DNA of 64,000 nt from Mesonia aestuariivivens (lineage in GTDB: Bacteria > Bacteroidota > Bacteroidia > Flavobacteriales > Flavobacteriaceae). Numbering within the stretch: the first letter of the stretch is position 1; every line of letters begins with the position of its first letter. The stretch covers positions 1-64,000 of the forward strand of contig NZ_JAHWDF010000002.1 of the NCBI RefSeq assembly GCF_019311235.1, read 5' to 3'. The position numbers and the translations under genes are program-made. A model generated the notes under the pieces. That model made no database searches, was not told where the DNA came from, and saw only the letters and a list, made by a program, of their open reading frames with translations. Below, piece by piece: positions 9,824 to 19,398 of this stretch.

Positions 9824-9865
9824 TGACAACTATCAAATTAATCTATTAAAAAACTGTGAAATAAA

Positions 9866-9890
9866 AAGTCGGCTAATCAGCAGCCGACTT
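9866..9890 (-). terminator. terminator after the DUF2141 gene
   Basis: AAGTCGGCT / AGCCGACTT is a 9-bp stem with a 7-base loop. Read on the minus strand it is followed by a T-run and lies 23 bp beyond the stop of the gene ending at 9913. Confidence 0.75.
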
Positions 9891-9912
9891 AAAATTAACA
9901 GTAAAAAAATGA

Positions 9913-10323
9913 TTAAAACCGAATGGTAATTTCTTGATTTCCTTCTGTAAGTTCAAATTTAGCATCACCCCAAGTTGGAGGCCCGTAAAGTATAGGATTA
10001 TTAGAAATTCCATAATCTTCTACTGGCATTCCATTAGCTTGAAAATCCATTTTCTGGTTAGCATTGGCATCATGAAAAGAACAAATACCATATTCACCTA
10101 CAGGTACATCGTTAAAAATAATGGTTGCTTTACCATTTTTGATTTTCACTTGTTGCGAATAGGGAGGTTTCTTAGTTAAGAAGTTATTTTCTGTGTACAA
10201 ACCGACCATAAGTTGTCCTTCATCGTTAGAAATATTTTCAACTTTAATGGTTAGGTTCGTAGTTTCTTGCGCAATTACAAATTCTCCAAGTGCAATCATT
10301 AAACAAATTAAAATAGCTTTCAT
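9913..10323 (-). CDS. exported DUF2141 family protein
   Basis: A small exported protein of 136 aa with a cleavable signal peptide (MKAILICLMIALGEFVIAQ). The mature part matches the DUF2141 pattern: LTIKVENISNDEGQLMVGLY, a central PVGEYGICSFHDANANQKMDF, and a Pro/Gly-rich C-terminus (YGPPTWGDAKFEL). The fold is expected to be a small beta-sandwich. Its biochemical role is not known. It is a single-gene unit with its own terminator. Confidence 0.85.
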   Translation of the reverse strand: MKAILICLMIALGEFVIAQETTNLTIKVENISNDEGQLMVGLYTENNFLTKKPPYSQQVKIKNGKATIIFNDVPVGEYGICSFHDANANQKMDFQANGMPVEDYGISNNPILYGPPTWGDAKFELTEGNQEITIRF

Positions 10324-10430
10324 ATTATTAATGTTTATTGGTTATTAATAAAGCAAAGAAAGCTTATCTATTCTTTAGTATAAATTGATTGATTCTCAAC
10401 TGTTAAATGAAGCAGATGAGTTGTAAACTT

Positions 10431-11762
10431 TTAAAGTAAACCTCTAGCTTTTACTTCTAAGTATTTATTAATGGTATTAATGGTGAGATTTTTAGGAGAA
10501 GTAAGAACGGTTTGTATGCCGTTGCGTTGCAATTCATTCACCATAATTTGCTTATCGTTTTTAAACTGTCTTGCTACACTTTGTTCGGTTATTTCAAATA
10601 TATTTTGTGCCTCTTTTTCTATTAATTGTTCTAATTCAGTATTTTCAAAAAAAACAACTACTAACAAATGTTTACGGTTCAGGGCCTTTAAATAAGGAAG
10701 CTGTCTTTGTAATGAGGAGATATGCTCAAAATTAGTATACAGCATGAGCATACTTCTTTGGGTAATTTTTCTTTTGGTATAAGCATATAGGGTGCCAAAA
10801 TCACTATCTAAAAACTTAGTATCTACACTATAAAGCGATTCTAGAATAGTTTGTAAATGTGTTTTTTTGCTCGAAGAAGCTAAGAATTTTTGTATTTTAT
10901 TAGAAAAGGTTAATAAACCAACTTTGTCATTTTTTTTAAGTGCAATGTTGGAAAACGCTAAACTACTATTAATGGCATAGTCTACTAATTTTAAACCTTC
11001 AAATGGCATTTTCATCACTCGGCTGGTATCAATAAGTGAGTAAATGGGTTGAGATTTTTCATCTTGGTATTGGTTTACCATTAAATCTCTATGCTTGGCA
11101 GTGGCTTTCCAATTAATAGTTCTTATATCATCACCTAAAACATATTCTCTAATCTGCTCAAATTCCATAGTATGACCAATTTTTCTCACTTTTTTGAGTC
11201 CGGCCATATTCACTCTTCTATCCATAGCAAGAAAGTCGTATTTCTTCATTTGAATAAAAGAAGGGTAAACTTTTACCACTTGATCTTTATTGAATTTAAA
11301 TCTTCTTTTAGTTAATTTTAAACCAAATTTCACAAAACAGTTTACACTTCCAAAAGTATAAATACCACGCTCTACTGGTCGTAATAAATAGGTAAATGAA
11401 GTTTTTTCTTTTGCTGAAATTGAAATTTTCTTTAAAAAATCTCTTTTTTGAAATTGAACAGGAATTTCATCAATAACTTCAATTTCGGTTTTAAAATTAT
11501 ACTTATTTTTTAGGGTAATTTCGACTTCATTTTCATCACTATTAGAAAACTTTTCAGCTAAAATTCGGTCTCCCATTAAACTATTGGTTTTAAAGAGCGC
11601 AATAATTTCTGTAAGAACAATGACCATAAAAACCAATACGATTAACCAAACATAGGAGTAAATAGGTTTAGCCCAATACGAAATAAGAAATAACGTAGCG
11701 ATACCAAAGAGCGCATAAAAAAAACGCTCACTAAAATATAATGATTTAATTAGCTTGATCAA
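10431..11762 (-). CDS. DUF58 domain membrane protein (MoxR-associated)
   Basis: A 443-aa protein with two N-terminal membrane helices (residues ~15-55), then a beta-rich segment, then the DUF58 signature (RREYVLGDDIRTINW-like; here REYVLGDDIRTINWKATAKHR about residue 205). A vWA-like C-terminal half follows (PIYSLIDTSRVM). In this family the protein works with a MoxR-type AAA+ ATPase, which is encoded directly upstream one base away. It is the last gene of a six-gene minus-strand operon. The precise substrate of such clusters is unknown. Roles in envelope stress or assembly of membrane complexes have been proposed. Confidence 0.9.
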   Translation of the reverse strand: MIKLIKSLYFSERFFYALFGIATLFLISYWAKPIYSYVWLIVLVFMVIVLTEIIALFKTNSLMGDRILAEKFSNSDENEVEITLKNKYNFKTEIEVIDEIPVQFQKRDFLKKISISAKEKTSFTYLLRPVERGIYTFGSVNCFVKFGLKLTKRRFKFNKDQVVKVYPSFIQMKKYDFLAMDRRVNMAGLKKVRKIGHTMEFEQIREYVLGDDIRTINWKATAKHRDLMVNQYQDEKSQPIYSLIDTSRVMKMPFEGLKLVDYAINSSLAFSNIALKKNDKVGLLTFSNKIQKFLASSSKKTHLQTILESLYSVDTKFLDSDFGTLYAYTKRKITQRSMLMLYTNFEHISSLQRQLPYLKALNRKHLLVVVFFENTELEQLIEKEAQNIFEITEQSVARQFKNDKQIMVNELQRNGIQTVLTSPKNLTINTINKYLEVKARGLL

Positions 11763-11763
11763 A

Positions 11764-12819
11764 TTACCTTGGAATTTCGATAGATTTTACTATCATTTCA
11801 ATCACATTTTCTGTACTCATTCCTTCCATTTCTTTATCGGGCGTTAAAATAATACGATGCCCTAATACGGGGTTGAGTGATTTTTGAACGTCTTCTGGAG
11901 TTACAAAATCTCTACCGTTAATGGCTGCAAAAGCTTTTGCTGCATTCATAATAGAAATAGAAGCTCTTGGAGAACCTCCTAAAAATAAGTGCGGATGGTT
12001 TCTAGTTTTGGTGACAATTTGAGCGATGTAATTAATGATTTTTTCTTCAATCACAATCTCATGAATCTGTTTTCTATAGTTTTTTAGCAAATCTGGGGTG
12101 ATTACTGCTTCAAGAATATCTATAGGTTTTCTTTGTTTACGTTCGTGATGTGATTGTAAAATTAGAACTTCTTCTTCTAAAGAAGGATAGTCTACTTTTA
12201 TTTTAAAAATAAAACGGTCTAACTGGGCTTCTGGCAAGGCGTAAGTTCCTTCTTGCTCAACAGGGTTTTGTGTGGCTAATACCATAAAAGGAGGTGCCAT
12301 TTTATGTTCTTTTCCATCGATAGTTACCTGTCGCTCTTCCATGACTTCAAAAAGCGCAGCCTGAGTTTTTGCAGGAGCTCGGTTAATTTCATCTATTAAA
12401 ATAATGTTAGAGAAAATAGGACCTGGTTTAAATTCAAACTCAGAAGAATTAGCATTTAAAATAGATGTTCCTAATACATCACTTGGCATTAAATCTGGTG
12501 TGAATTGAATTCTACTAAATTCGGTTTCTATAGATTTAGCAAATAATTTTGCAGTAACTGTTTTGGCGATTCCTGGGACACCTTCAATTAAAACGTGACC
12601 ATCGGCTAGAAGCCCAACAATTAGAAGTTCTATAAAGTCTTTTTGCCCAATAATTACCTTTGATAAATTGTGCTTTAATTTTTCTACCGCTGCTTTTAAT
12701 TCATCTAAAGGAATACGATTATTAAAATTAATAGCTTCATTTTCTTCTGGAGATGAAGTGTTTTCTATAGTTTGCATAGGCTGATCTTGCGATAGATTTT
12801 TTTCTTGATCATTATCCAT
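11764..12819 (-). CDS. MoxR family AAA+ ATPase
   Basis: Chaperone-like AAA+ ATPase of 351 aa. It has Walker A GVPGIAKTV, Walker B ILIDEINRAPAKTQ and the family signature MEERQVTIDGKEH. The sensor region is LATQNPVEQEGTYALPEAQLDRF, and the C-terminal lid has LGGSPRASISI. It is soluble and probably acts on the DUF58 and other membrane proteins encoded around it. It overlaps the upstream DUF4350 gene by one base (ATGA type), indicating translational coupling. The N-terminal 30 residues are low-complexity and acidic. Confidence 0.95.
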   Translation of the reverse strand: MDNDQEKNLSQDQPMQTIENTSSPEENEAINFNNRIPLDELKAAVEKLKHNLSKVIIGQKDFIELLIVGLLADGHVLIEGVPGIAKTVTAKLFAKSIETEFSRIQFTPDLMPSDVLGTSILNANSSEFEFKPGPIFSNIILIDEINRAPAKTQAALFEVMEERQVTIDGKEHKMAPPFMVLATQNPVEQEGTYALPEAQLDRFIFKIKVDYPSLEEEVLILQSHHERKQRKPIDILEAVITPDLLKNYRKQIHEIVIEEKIINYIAQIVTKTRNHPHLFLGGSPRASISIMNAAKAFAAINGRDFVTPEDVQKSLNPVLGHRIILTPDKEMEGMSTENVIEMIVKSIEIPR

Positions 12820-14015
12820 TATATGTTCTTTTTAAATTCAATTATTAAGCGGTTAAGCTCTTCGATATTTTTTTTGGTGAAGCTAGGTTTTACTTCTATT
12901 TTTTTAATTTTAGTAAACAACTCATCAATTTCGCTAGCCGAAACTTCTGTTTGTTGTTTTAAAAGTGCTCGGTAATTTTTTTGTTCTTTAACGTTAACTT
13001 TAAATTCTCTATAAATAAATATAAAAAATTGATCTCTAATTTTTCTTGCAATAGTTCGGTAATCTTTCTGGTCTAAATACATACCAGCAATGGTTTGAGT
13101 ATATTCGTAAGTTTGATTTCTCAAGGGTTTAATTACAGGTATACTTTTTTGTTTTCGTTTTCCTTCAAAAAAAATGAATAGAACAACAGCTATTATTACA
13201 AAATAATAGGCCCACTTAAAATATCTATTTCCTAAAAGAATGTAAAGCGGAGAGGTACGAATAATTTTACCATTTTTGTAATGATTGTCCCAATAGATAG
13301 GTTTTTGCGTATCTATGTAGGCTAAGAATTTTTCAGCATATTCTTGGTTGTTTTCTTGTAGAAGAAAGAAATTAGAAAAAGTTTGAGGAGAGGTGTGAAG
13401 TAAAAACTTTCCTTTGCCAAATTTATTTTCTATAAAATTGGTGAGACTGTCTTTGGGTTTAGAAGTATCATCTTTTAGTCTTCCAAACCCTAAAACTTTT
13501 TGTTTTGAGCCCTTAAGAGAATCAAAATAAAAAAAGGTTTGGTCTCTATTTAACTCGTAATAATTATTATTTTTTAATTTTTTGTTAGCGAAATTGTATT
13601 GCGGTAGATTATTGAGTCCGTTTTTTTTAATCTTTTCAGCAGTAGTAATTTTTAAGGTATCTAATAAAGAATAGCTTATGTAATCTGCAGAAACAACGGC
13701 AGTATTGCCTTTTTCTACCCACGTTAATAGGCGTTTTATTTCTATTTTATCTAAACCAACAGCGTCATTTAAAAAGAAATAAGTTCCGGTTTTGGTAGAG
13801 TCTGCTAAAAACTCAAATGGCGGAATATTTACATTGTTTACTTCAAAATTTTCTTGAAGTTGCTCATAAAAAACATAAGTGCCAAACGGAATTTTATCTG
13901 TTCTAGAATAACTAGGAAACCAATTAACGGGATCTTTTTGGTTAGCTTCTAAAAAAACCAGAGCGGCTAATAGAAATAGCAACGTGCCAAGTATTATTTT
14001 ATAACTTCTACCCAT
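12819..14015 (-). CDS. DUF4350 membrane protein of the MoxR cluster
   Basis: 398 aa with an N-terminal membrane helix (residues ~5-24), an extracytoplasmic domain (TDKIPFGTYVFYEQL typical of the DUF4350 start), a second helix around residues 268-284 (WAYYFVIIAVVLFIFFEG) and a Lys-rich cytoplasmic tail. Proteins of this kind sit beside MoxR, DUF58 and DUF4129 genes. It overlaps its neighbours by one base on both sides, consistent with one operon. The biochemical function is unknown. Confidence 0.82.
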   Translation of the reverse strand: MGRSYKIILGTLLFLLAALVFLEANQKDPVNWFPSYSRTDKIPFGTYVFYEQLQENFEVNNVNIPPFEFLADSTKTGTYFFLNDAVGLDKIEIKRLLTWVEKGNTAVVSADYISYSLLDTLKITTAEKIKKNGLNNLPQYNFANKKLKNNNYYELNRDQTFFYFDSLKGSKQKVLGFGRLKDDTSKPKDSLTNFIENKFGKGKFLLHTSPQTFSNFFLLQENNQEYAEKFLAYIDTQKPIYWDNHYKNGKIIRTSPLYILLGNRYFKWAYYFVIIAVVLFIFFEGKRKQKSIPVIKPLRNQTYEYTQTIAGMYLDQKDYRTIARKIRDQFFIFIYREFKVNVKEQKNYRALLKQQTEVSASEIDELFTKIKKIEVKPSFTKKNIEELNRLIIEFKKNI

Positions 14016-14761
14016 TAGTTAAGTTGATTTTTAATGGCAGAAAAATCTTTTGCTGCAATGTTATAATCATTTTTAGAAATGGTAAAATCTCCATACCAAA
14101 CAAAGTCGTACCATTTGGTAATTTTTTCAAACTGAAGATGAAGTGATTTCGATTCTATTTCAGCTAAATAATCGTGATTTGTTTTTTGAAATTGATAATC
14201 AATAATCTCTTTATTCTTTAATTCTCGCAATACTAATAAATAAGAATAGCGAATGGCTAAGCGGTATTGTTGGTTTTGCAATGCCTCTTCAATAAGTTGA
14301 TTAATATCTTCGGTGTAAATAATTTTTTCTTCTTCAGATAAAAATACTTCTCCGCTTTTCGGATTGTTTTTATAAGTTCCTGCAGGATTTAATTTAATAA
14401 ATAGATAGACTACAAAACAAAGCACCACAAATAGAATGATATACGGTAGGTTTTCTATAAGAAATGCCAATAAGCCTTGGGCTTTAAAATCTCCTAAAAG
14501 CCATTGCCAAAATTCACTCCAAATATTAGCTAACCAACGTTTAAATTGCGTCCACCATGAAACTTGCGATGAGATTTCACTGTAATCAAAATCACTATTT
14601 TTTTTATAATCTTCTAGCTGAGTTTTACTAAAAGAAACTGGAGTAAGGTTTTGAGTTTGATCATACTCAAAATTTTGTTTCACCAAGGTATCTTCTTGAG
14701 CAAATGATAGCCGACTAATGAAAGCGAAAATAAAAATGATAGTGAGTTGAAAAAATCTCAT
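14015..14761 (-). CDS. DUF4129-like membrane protein
   Basis: 248 aa. A signal peptide (MRFFQLTIIFIFAFISRLSFA) is followed by an external Trp-rich linker, one membrane helix near residues 103-124 (LPYIILFVVLCFVVYLFIKL) and a cytoplasmic helical domain. That domain has the DUF4129 pattern: RLAIRYSYLLVLRELKNK, then KTNHDYL, then WYDFVWYG. It is part of the MoxR/DUF58 operon, overlapping the DUF4350 gene by one base. Its role in the complex is not established. Confidence 0.82.
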   Translation of the reverse strand: MRFFQLTIIFIFAFISRLSFAQEDTLVKQNFEYDQTQNLTPVSFSKTQLEDYKKNSDFDYSEISSQVSWWTQFKRWLANIWSEFWQWLLGDFKAQGLLAFLIENLPYIILFVVLCFVVYLFIKLNPAGTYKNNPKSGEVFLSEEEKIIYTEDINQLIEEALQNQQYRLAIRYSYLLVLRELKNKEIIDYQFQKTNHDYLAEIESKSLHLQFEKITKWYDFVWYGDFTISKNDYNIAAKDFSAIKNQLN

Positions 14762-15628
14762 TTACTCTTCTTTTCCTAAATTATCAATTTCTTCGTATGC
14801 TCCTGTATGATTTTTTTCTTCATTTAAATTGAAGTAAATAAACGCTACACAAATTGCTAAAATACCGTAAATAACATAAGAAATAGCGCTACCAACAACA
14901 GTAAGAATTAAATATACCCAGTCAAAAAAAGCATTTGGGTCTGAATATGAGCCTTCTTGAACGACTGTCATGGTTTTTACAATGGTATAAATTAATGCAG
15001 GGATTTGAAAAATCATGCTAATAAGGTAGACGATAATAAACATTAAAAAGAGTGTGAAAAATGTAATCCACCAGTTGTTTTTAATCAAATTAAAAGTATG
15101 AGAAATGGTCTCAGAAAAATTTAATTCGTCAAACGTTCTAATGCTATATACCAAAGAAAGCGGAACGGCTAAATAAATACCGGGAAGAAAACAAAACATA
15201 GTACCTATAGAAATCATAATGGTAATACCAAAGCCTAAACCTAGATAAGAAGACCAGTTTTTACTCATTCCTTCGCTTACTTCATCAATGCTAATATTAC
15301 CGTCATTTTTAATGTATGAGCGAATGCATTGCTGTATCGTTCCGTACATAAAAGCTTGATAAGCTATAGAAGATAGCATTAAAAATAAAAAGCTAAGTAC
15401 CATATTAAAACCTAAATTAAAACCACTTAAGCTATTAGAGAAAAGTGAACTCCCAACGGTGGTATAATTATAATAACCTAAAGCAAAAAGCTGTAATAAA
15501 AATACAGGGCCTGTAAATTTTACTAATGCTTTTAATAGCGGTTTGTAATTTTCTCTTGTAAACTTAAAAGTGTCACTTAAAATATCACCTAGTTCTCTTT
15601 CTTTTTTGAAGGGAATAAATTTATGCAT
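14762..15628 (-). CDS. polytopic membrane protein of the MoxR cluster
   Basis: 288 aa with about six membrane helices and a conserved cytoplasmic start (FIPFKKERELGDILSDTFKFTRENY). This layout resembles membrane proteins related to the glycerophosphodiester phosphodiesterase membrane domain and is common in this gene cluster. No catalytic motif is visible. It overlaps the end of the SpoIIM-like gene by eight bases and abuts the DUF4129 gene, so it is co-transcribed. Function unknown. Confidence 0.8.
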   Translation of the reverse strand: MHKFIPFKKERELGDILSDTFKFTRENYKPLLKALVKFTGPVFLLQLFALGYYNYTTVGSSLFSNSLSGFNLGFNMVLSFLFLMLSSIAYQAFMYGTIQQCIRSYIKNDGNISIDEVSEGMSKNWSSYLGLGFGITIMISIGTMFCFLPGIYLAVPLSLVYSIRTFDELNFSETISHTFNLIKNNWWITFFTLFLMFIIVYLISMIFQIPALIYTIVKTMTVVQEGSYSDPNAFFDWVYLILTVVGSAISYVIYGILAICVAFIYFNLNEEKNHTGAYEEIDNLGKEE

Positions 15629-16586
15629 GTTTGTTCTTTAATTTATGTAAATGTATTGGGTAATAAACGTAATAAAATAATATGAAAGCCAAAGATAAGC
15701 TTATTATTAACACAGCTATCACATCAGGCATTTCTGTATGCCGAGTAATAAAACCTTCTAAAAAACCTGCAACAATAAAAAGAGGAACCGTGCTTAAGAC
15801 TACTTTTAATCCTGCTTTTACTCCGTTTACAAAAGACTCCATTCTACTGTAAGTGCCAGGGAATAAAATGCCTTTACCTAAAATTAAGCCAGCAGAAGCT
15901 GCTACAATAATGACAGATATTTCTATGGTGCCATGAATCCAGATGGTTCTTACAGACTCCCATAACAATCCTTTTTCATAAAAGAAATATTGAAAGCTTC
16001 CTAGCATAACCGCATTTTTCATCGTGATAAAAATTGTACCAATACCAAAAAAAATGCCTAAAACATAAGCAAAAAGTCCTACTTTAATATTGTTTACGGT
16101 AATGCCTAAAAACATATTCATTTCTCCCATTTCTTTGTAAACCTTCATGGGGTCATTATTCTTTATATTTTCTAAGGTCATATTTACATAAGCATCACCC
16201 ATAATTATTCTCACAAAACTTTGATCTGTGCTGGCAGAATGCCAACCTACAATGGCAAAGAGCACAAAGCAAAGAAAAGCTATGAGTAATTGCTTTTGGT
16301 AGTGATAAAATTCTAGAGGAAATTCTTTCGTAAAAAAGCTAACTAGACGGTTTCTAGACTCAGGTTTGCTTTTATAAATTTTTTGATGAGCTCTAGCAGA
16401 TAAATTATTAAGGTAATTTAAGGTATTGCTATTAGGGTAAAAAGTTTGGGCATAACTTAAGTGGTCTGTCACTTCTAAATAGAGTGAAGATAATTCTTCA
16501 GGAGGAATATTTATATTATTTTGAATAACGCTTTCAAATTTATTCCATTTATTCTTATTTTGCTTAACAAATGCAGCTTCACGCAT
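15621..16586 (-). CDS. SpoIIM-like (stage II sporulation protein M family) membrane protein
   Basis: The start is placed at the ATG of MREAAFVKQNKNKWNKFE (321 aa). The frame is open a further 28 codons, but those would run into the divergent RDD gene and are not family-like. The N-terminal cytoplasmic helical part (1-~100) is followed by about five membrane helices with the conserved FGIGTIFITMKNAVMLG and WIHGTIEISVI segments typical of the SpoIIM family. In non-sporulating Bacteroidota this protein belongs to the MoxR/DUF58 cluster. It is the first gene of the minus-strand operon. Only 36 bp separate it from the divergent RDD gene. Confidence 0.88.
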   Translation of the reverse strand: MREAAFVKQNKNKWNKFESVIQNNINIPPEELSSLYLEVTDHLSYAQTFYPNSNTLNYLNNLSARAHQKIYKSKPESRNRLVSFFTKEFPLEFYHYQKQLLIAFLCFVLFAIVGWHSASTDQSFVRIIMGDAYVNMTLENIKNNDPMKVYKEMGEMNMFLGITVNNIKVGLFAYVLGIFFGIGTIFITMKNAVMLGSFQYFFYEKGLLWESVRTIWIHGTIEISVIIVAASAGLILGKGILFPGTYSRMESFVNGVKAGLKVVLSTVPLFIVAGFLEGFITRHTEMPDVIAVLIISLSLAFILFYYVYYPIHLHKLKNKHA

Positions 16587-16622
16587 AATTCTTGAAGATT
16601 GGATTTCAAAGAAACATATTAA

Positions 16623-17336
16623 ATGGATAATTTTCAAATAGAAACAGCTCAAAATGTTTCCATCAATCAAAATATCGCCAATTTAGGTGATCGCGTACTA
16701 GCTTTTATCGTAGATGTACTAGTGATCGCTGCATATATGATCTTAATCTCTATTTTGTTAAGTTTTCTTTCTTTAGGAAGTAGAGAACAATGGATTTATA
16801 TGCTTTTAGTAGGTTTACCTCCGTTTTTATATCCTGTGCTTAGCGAAACTTTTTTTAATGGTAGATCTTTAGGGAAAGCATTATTAAGAATTAGAGTTGT
16901 AAAATTAGACGGATCGAAAGCGGCTTTTTCTAATTTTGCCATTCGCTGGTTGTTAGGTTTAATTGAATTAGCAATGACTAGTGGAGCTTTAGCATTAGTG
17001 GTTTATTTATTTAATGGAAGAGGACAGCGTTTAGGCGATATTGCCGCAAAAACCACAGTAATATCTGAAAAGCAACGTGTTTTTTTACATCAAACCTTAA
17101 ATGTAGAGGTAGCAGAAGATTATCTGCCAGAATATCCTCAAGTCACAATTTTTAACGACAATGAGATACAAACCATTAAAAATTTATTTCAGAAAGCAAA
17201 AAGAGAAAGTAATCATGCCATCATCTTATCTTTATCTAAAAAAGCAAGCCAAATGATGGAAGTTACTCCCCAAGAAAAACCTATTCAGTTTGTCGAAAAA
17301 ATTATTTCAGACTATAATTATTACACCCAACAGTAG
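16623..17336 (+). CDS. RDD family membrane protein
   Basis: 237 aa. The RDD domain (about residues 20-150) has the founding motif residues in LGDRVLAFIVDVLVI (Arg and Asp) and a later GQRLGDIAAKT. Three membrane helices are seen, then a soluble helical tail of ~80 residues. RDD proteins accompany SpoIIM/MoxR/DUF58 clusters, and some act as ion exchangers, but the function here is unknown. It is divergent from the SpoIIM-like gene and directly abuts the next gene (stop and start adjacent), suggesting co-transcription with it. Confidence 0.88.
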   Translation: MDNFQIETAQNVSINQNIANLGDRVLAFIVDVLVIAAYMILISILLSFLSLGSREQWIYMLLVGLPPFLYPVLSETFFNGRSLGKALLRIRVVKLDGSKAAFSNFAIRWLLGLIELAMTSGALALVVYLFNGRGQRLGDIAAKTTVISEKQRVFLHQTLNVEVAEDYLPEYPQVTIFNDNEIQTIKNLFQKAKRESNHAIILSLSKKASQMMEVTPQEKPIQFVEKIISDYNYYTQQ

Positions 17337-17960
17337 ATGGATTATTATTTAGTTATAGATATTTTAGGAGTAATAGCCTTTTCCATTTCTGGAGTTTTAT
17401 CTTCAATGAAAAAGAAAATGGATCCCTTCGGAATTTTAATTATTGCTTTTGTAACCTCTGTAGGTGGTGGTACATTAAGAGATATTTTAATAGGTTTTCC
17501 TGTAGCTTGGATGAGAAACCTTACATATGTTCACGTAATTTTAATCACTACTATTTTTGCTATTATTTTTAGAAAAAAGCTCGTTTTTTTAAGGCGATCA
17601 TTATTTCTATTTGATACGGTTGGGATTGGTTTGTATACTGTAATTGGAGTAGAAAAGGGGCTTTCTGCAGAATTTCCTCCTATAATTTGTATTGCCATAG
17701 GAACGATGACTGCTTGTTTTGGTGGAGTGTTACGAGATATTTTATGTAATGAGATTCCGTTATTGTTTAGAACTAAAGAAATTTATGCCACTGCTTGTAT
17801 GCTCGGAGGAATTACCTATTTTATTTTATTAAAATTTAACTTAAGCTCAGAGCTGGTGTTTACCATTTCTGGAGCTGTGGTGATTATTGTAAGGTCTTTA
17901 GCGGTATATTTTGATATAAGATTACCCTCAGTCTATTTAAGCCATGATCATCATCCCTAA
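17337..17960 (+). CDS. TRIC/YicG family (UPF0126) membrane channel
   Basis: 207 aa made of two repeats of three membrane helices each. Each repeat carries the family glycine signature: GGGTLRDIL in the first (about residues 42-50) and GGVLRDILCNEIPLLF in the second. Prokaryotic TRIC proteins form trimeric cation-permeable channels; YicG-type members have been linked to glycine uptake. It follows the RDD gene with no gap and is convergent with the cyclophilin gene two bases away. Confidence 0.9.
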   Translation: MDYYLVIDILGVIAFSISGVLSSMKKKMDPFGILIIAFVTSVGGGTLRDILIGFPVAWMRNLTYVHVILITTIFAIIFRKKLVFLRRSLFLFDTVGIGLYTVIGVEKGLSAEFPPIICIAIGTMTACFGGVLRDILCNEIPLLFRTKEIYATACMLGGITYFILLKFNLSSELVFTISGAVVIIVRSLAVYFDIRLPSVYLSHDHHP

Positions 17961-17962
17961 TG

Positions 17963-18721
17963 TTAGTAGACTACAACGCTATCAATCAAAATGTTTTTAA
18001 TTGGCCATTCGCTCTCATCTGTTTTTACTTTCGCCATTTTATCGACCACATTCATTCCTTTAGTAACTTCTCCAAATATGGTGTGGTCATTATCTAGATG
18101 GTGAGCACCACGTTTTCCTTGAACAATAAAAAATTCGAAAGGAGAAGAAGCTTTACTAACATTCTGTTCTGCATATTTAGCCGCAGAAAAAGCTCCGCGG
18201 TGATGTTGATGGGAAGATGAAAATTCACTAGGTATTAAATAATCACCAATTGCTGCTCTAACTTTTTGAGTAGAAATATTATCGCTATTACCACCTTGTA
18301 CTACAAAATTGTCAAGCACACGATGAAAAAAAGTCGTACTAAAATATCCGGTTTTAGCTAATCTAATAAAGTTAGCACGGTGCAATGGTGTGTCTTTATA
18401 TAATTTTACGTGTATTTCTCCAAAACTACTATAAATAATTACACGATCTTCGAGATTATCTTTTCCATATTCAGTTAAAAAAGGAATTAGTTGTTCTTGT
18501 TTTACTGTCGTAATCTCATTAATATCTACGCTAGTTTTACTCCCGTCTTTTGGAATATGTATAGAATTGATAATACTATCTTGTCTAGCAATTTTTGCTT
18601 TTTCTTCAAGTTCTTGTTGACTTTTTTTAGAACTCTTATTGCTTTTAGTATCTTCACAACTAGCAAGACTAAAAATTGCAATCACACTAATAATACTTAT
18701 TAATTTTGAAAGGTATGACAT
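17963..18721 (-). CDS. cyclophilin-type peptidyl-prolyl isomerase lipoprotein
   Basis: 252 aa. A lipoprotein signal peptide with lipobox LASC (Cys about residue 22) is followed by a charged Lys/Ser linker and a cyclophilin domain (about residues 95-252). The domain contains FFHRVLDNFVVQGG (catalytic Arg), GAFSAAKYAE, FFIVQG and HTIFGEVTKGMNVVD. It should speed proline isomerisation in exported proteins, anchored to a membrane on the periplasmic side. Its start codon overlaps the divergent Nudix gene by a few bases, so its promoter must lie inside that gene. Confidence 0.92.
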   Translation of the reverse strand: MSYLSKLISIISVIAIFSLASCEDTKSNKSSKKSQQELEEKAKIARQDSIINSIHIPKDGSKTSVDINEITTVKQEQLIPFLTEYGKDNLEDRVIIYSSFGEIHVKLYKDTPLHRANFIRLAKTGYFSTTFFHRVLDNFVVQGGNSDNISTQKVRAAIGDYLIPSEFSSSHQHHRGAFSAAKYAEQNVSKASSPFEFFIVQGKRGAHHLDNDHTIFGEVTKGMNVVDKMAKVKTDESEWPIKNILIDSVVVY

Positions 18722-19356
18722 TTTCAGAATTTAAAAATTCGATTTCAAAAATAGAAAATTTTGAGGTTTTAGGAGAGAAAGCACACCTACAAATGTCTCC
18801 TAAATTTAGAGCGTTAGAATTAAATAAACTAGATATTGCTGCTAGAAACCCTAAGGAAGCAGGAGTAATGGCATTATTTTATCCTAATGCATTTAATGAA
18901 ACCTGTCTCATCCTTATACTTCGAAAAACTTATAAAGGGGTACATTCTGCTCAAATAGGTTTTCCAGGAGGAAGAAAAGAAAAGATAGATAGAGATCTAG
19001 AAGAAACTGCATTGCGAGAAACGTATGAAGAGGTGGGGGTGAAGCCTGAAGAGATAGAAGTGAAAAAGAAGTTAACTAAAATATACATACCACCTTCTAA
19101 TTTTTGGGTGCAACCTTTTTTAGGAATAGCTCATTATACTCCAAATTTTAAAAAGCAAGAAAGTGAGGTCGAAGAGATTTTAGAAGTTAAATTGAGTGAT
19201 TTTTTAGCAGAAGAAAGTTTAATAGAAGAAACACTATCAACCTCTTACGCTAAAAATGTAAACGTGCCAGCTTTTAATTTAAATAATCAGATTGTATGGG
19301 GTGCTACTGGAATGATGCTAAATGAGGTAAAAGCACTTTTAAAAGAAATGTTATAA
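18715..19356 (+). CDS. Nudix hydrolase, CoA pyrophosphatase type
   Basis: Soluble hydrolase that probably cleaves CoA or its derivatives to 4'-phosphopantetheine and adenosine 3',5'-bisphosphate. The Nudix box reads FPGGRKEKIDRDLEET then ALRETYEEVGV. The GG..E..D...TALRE spacing is that of the CoA-specific subfamily rather than the general box. The start is taken at the second Met (213 aa); a Met three codons earlier at 18706 is also possible. Either start overlaps the 5' end of the divergent cyclophilin gene. Confidence 0.88.
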   Translation: MTFSEFKNSISKIENFEVLGEKAHLQMSPKFRALELNKLDIAARNPKEAGVMALFYPNAFNETCLILILRKTYKGVHSAQIGFPGGRKEKIDRDLEETALRETYEEVGVKPEEIEVKKKLTKIYIPPSNFWVQPFLGIAHYTPNFKKQESEVEEILEVKLSDFLAEESLIEETLSTSYAKNVNVPAFNLNNQIVWGATGMMLNEVKALLKEML

Positions 19357-19398
19357 GTCAGCTAATTTATTATATTTGGAGGTTCTAATAAAAATAAA

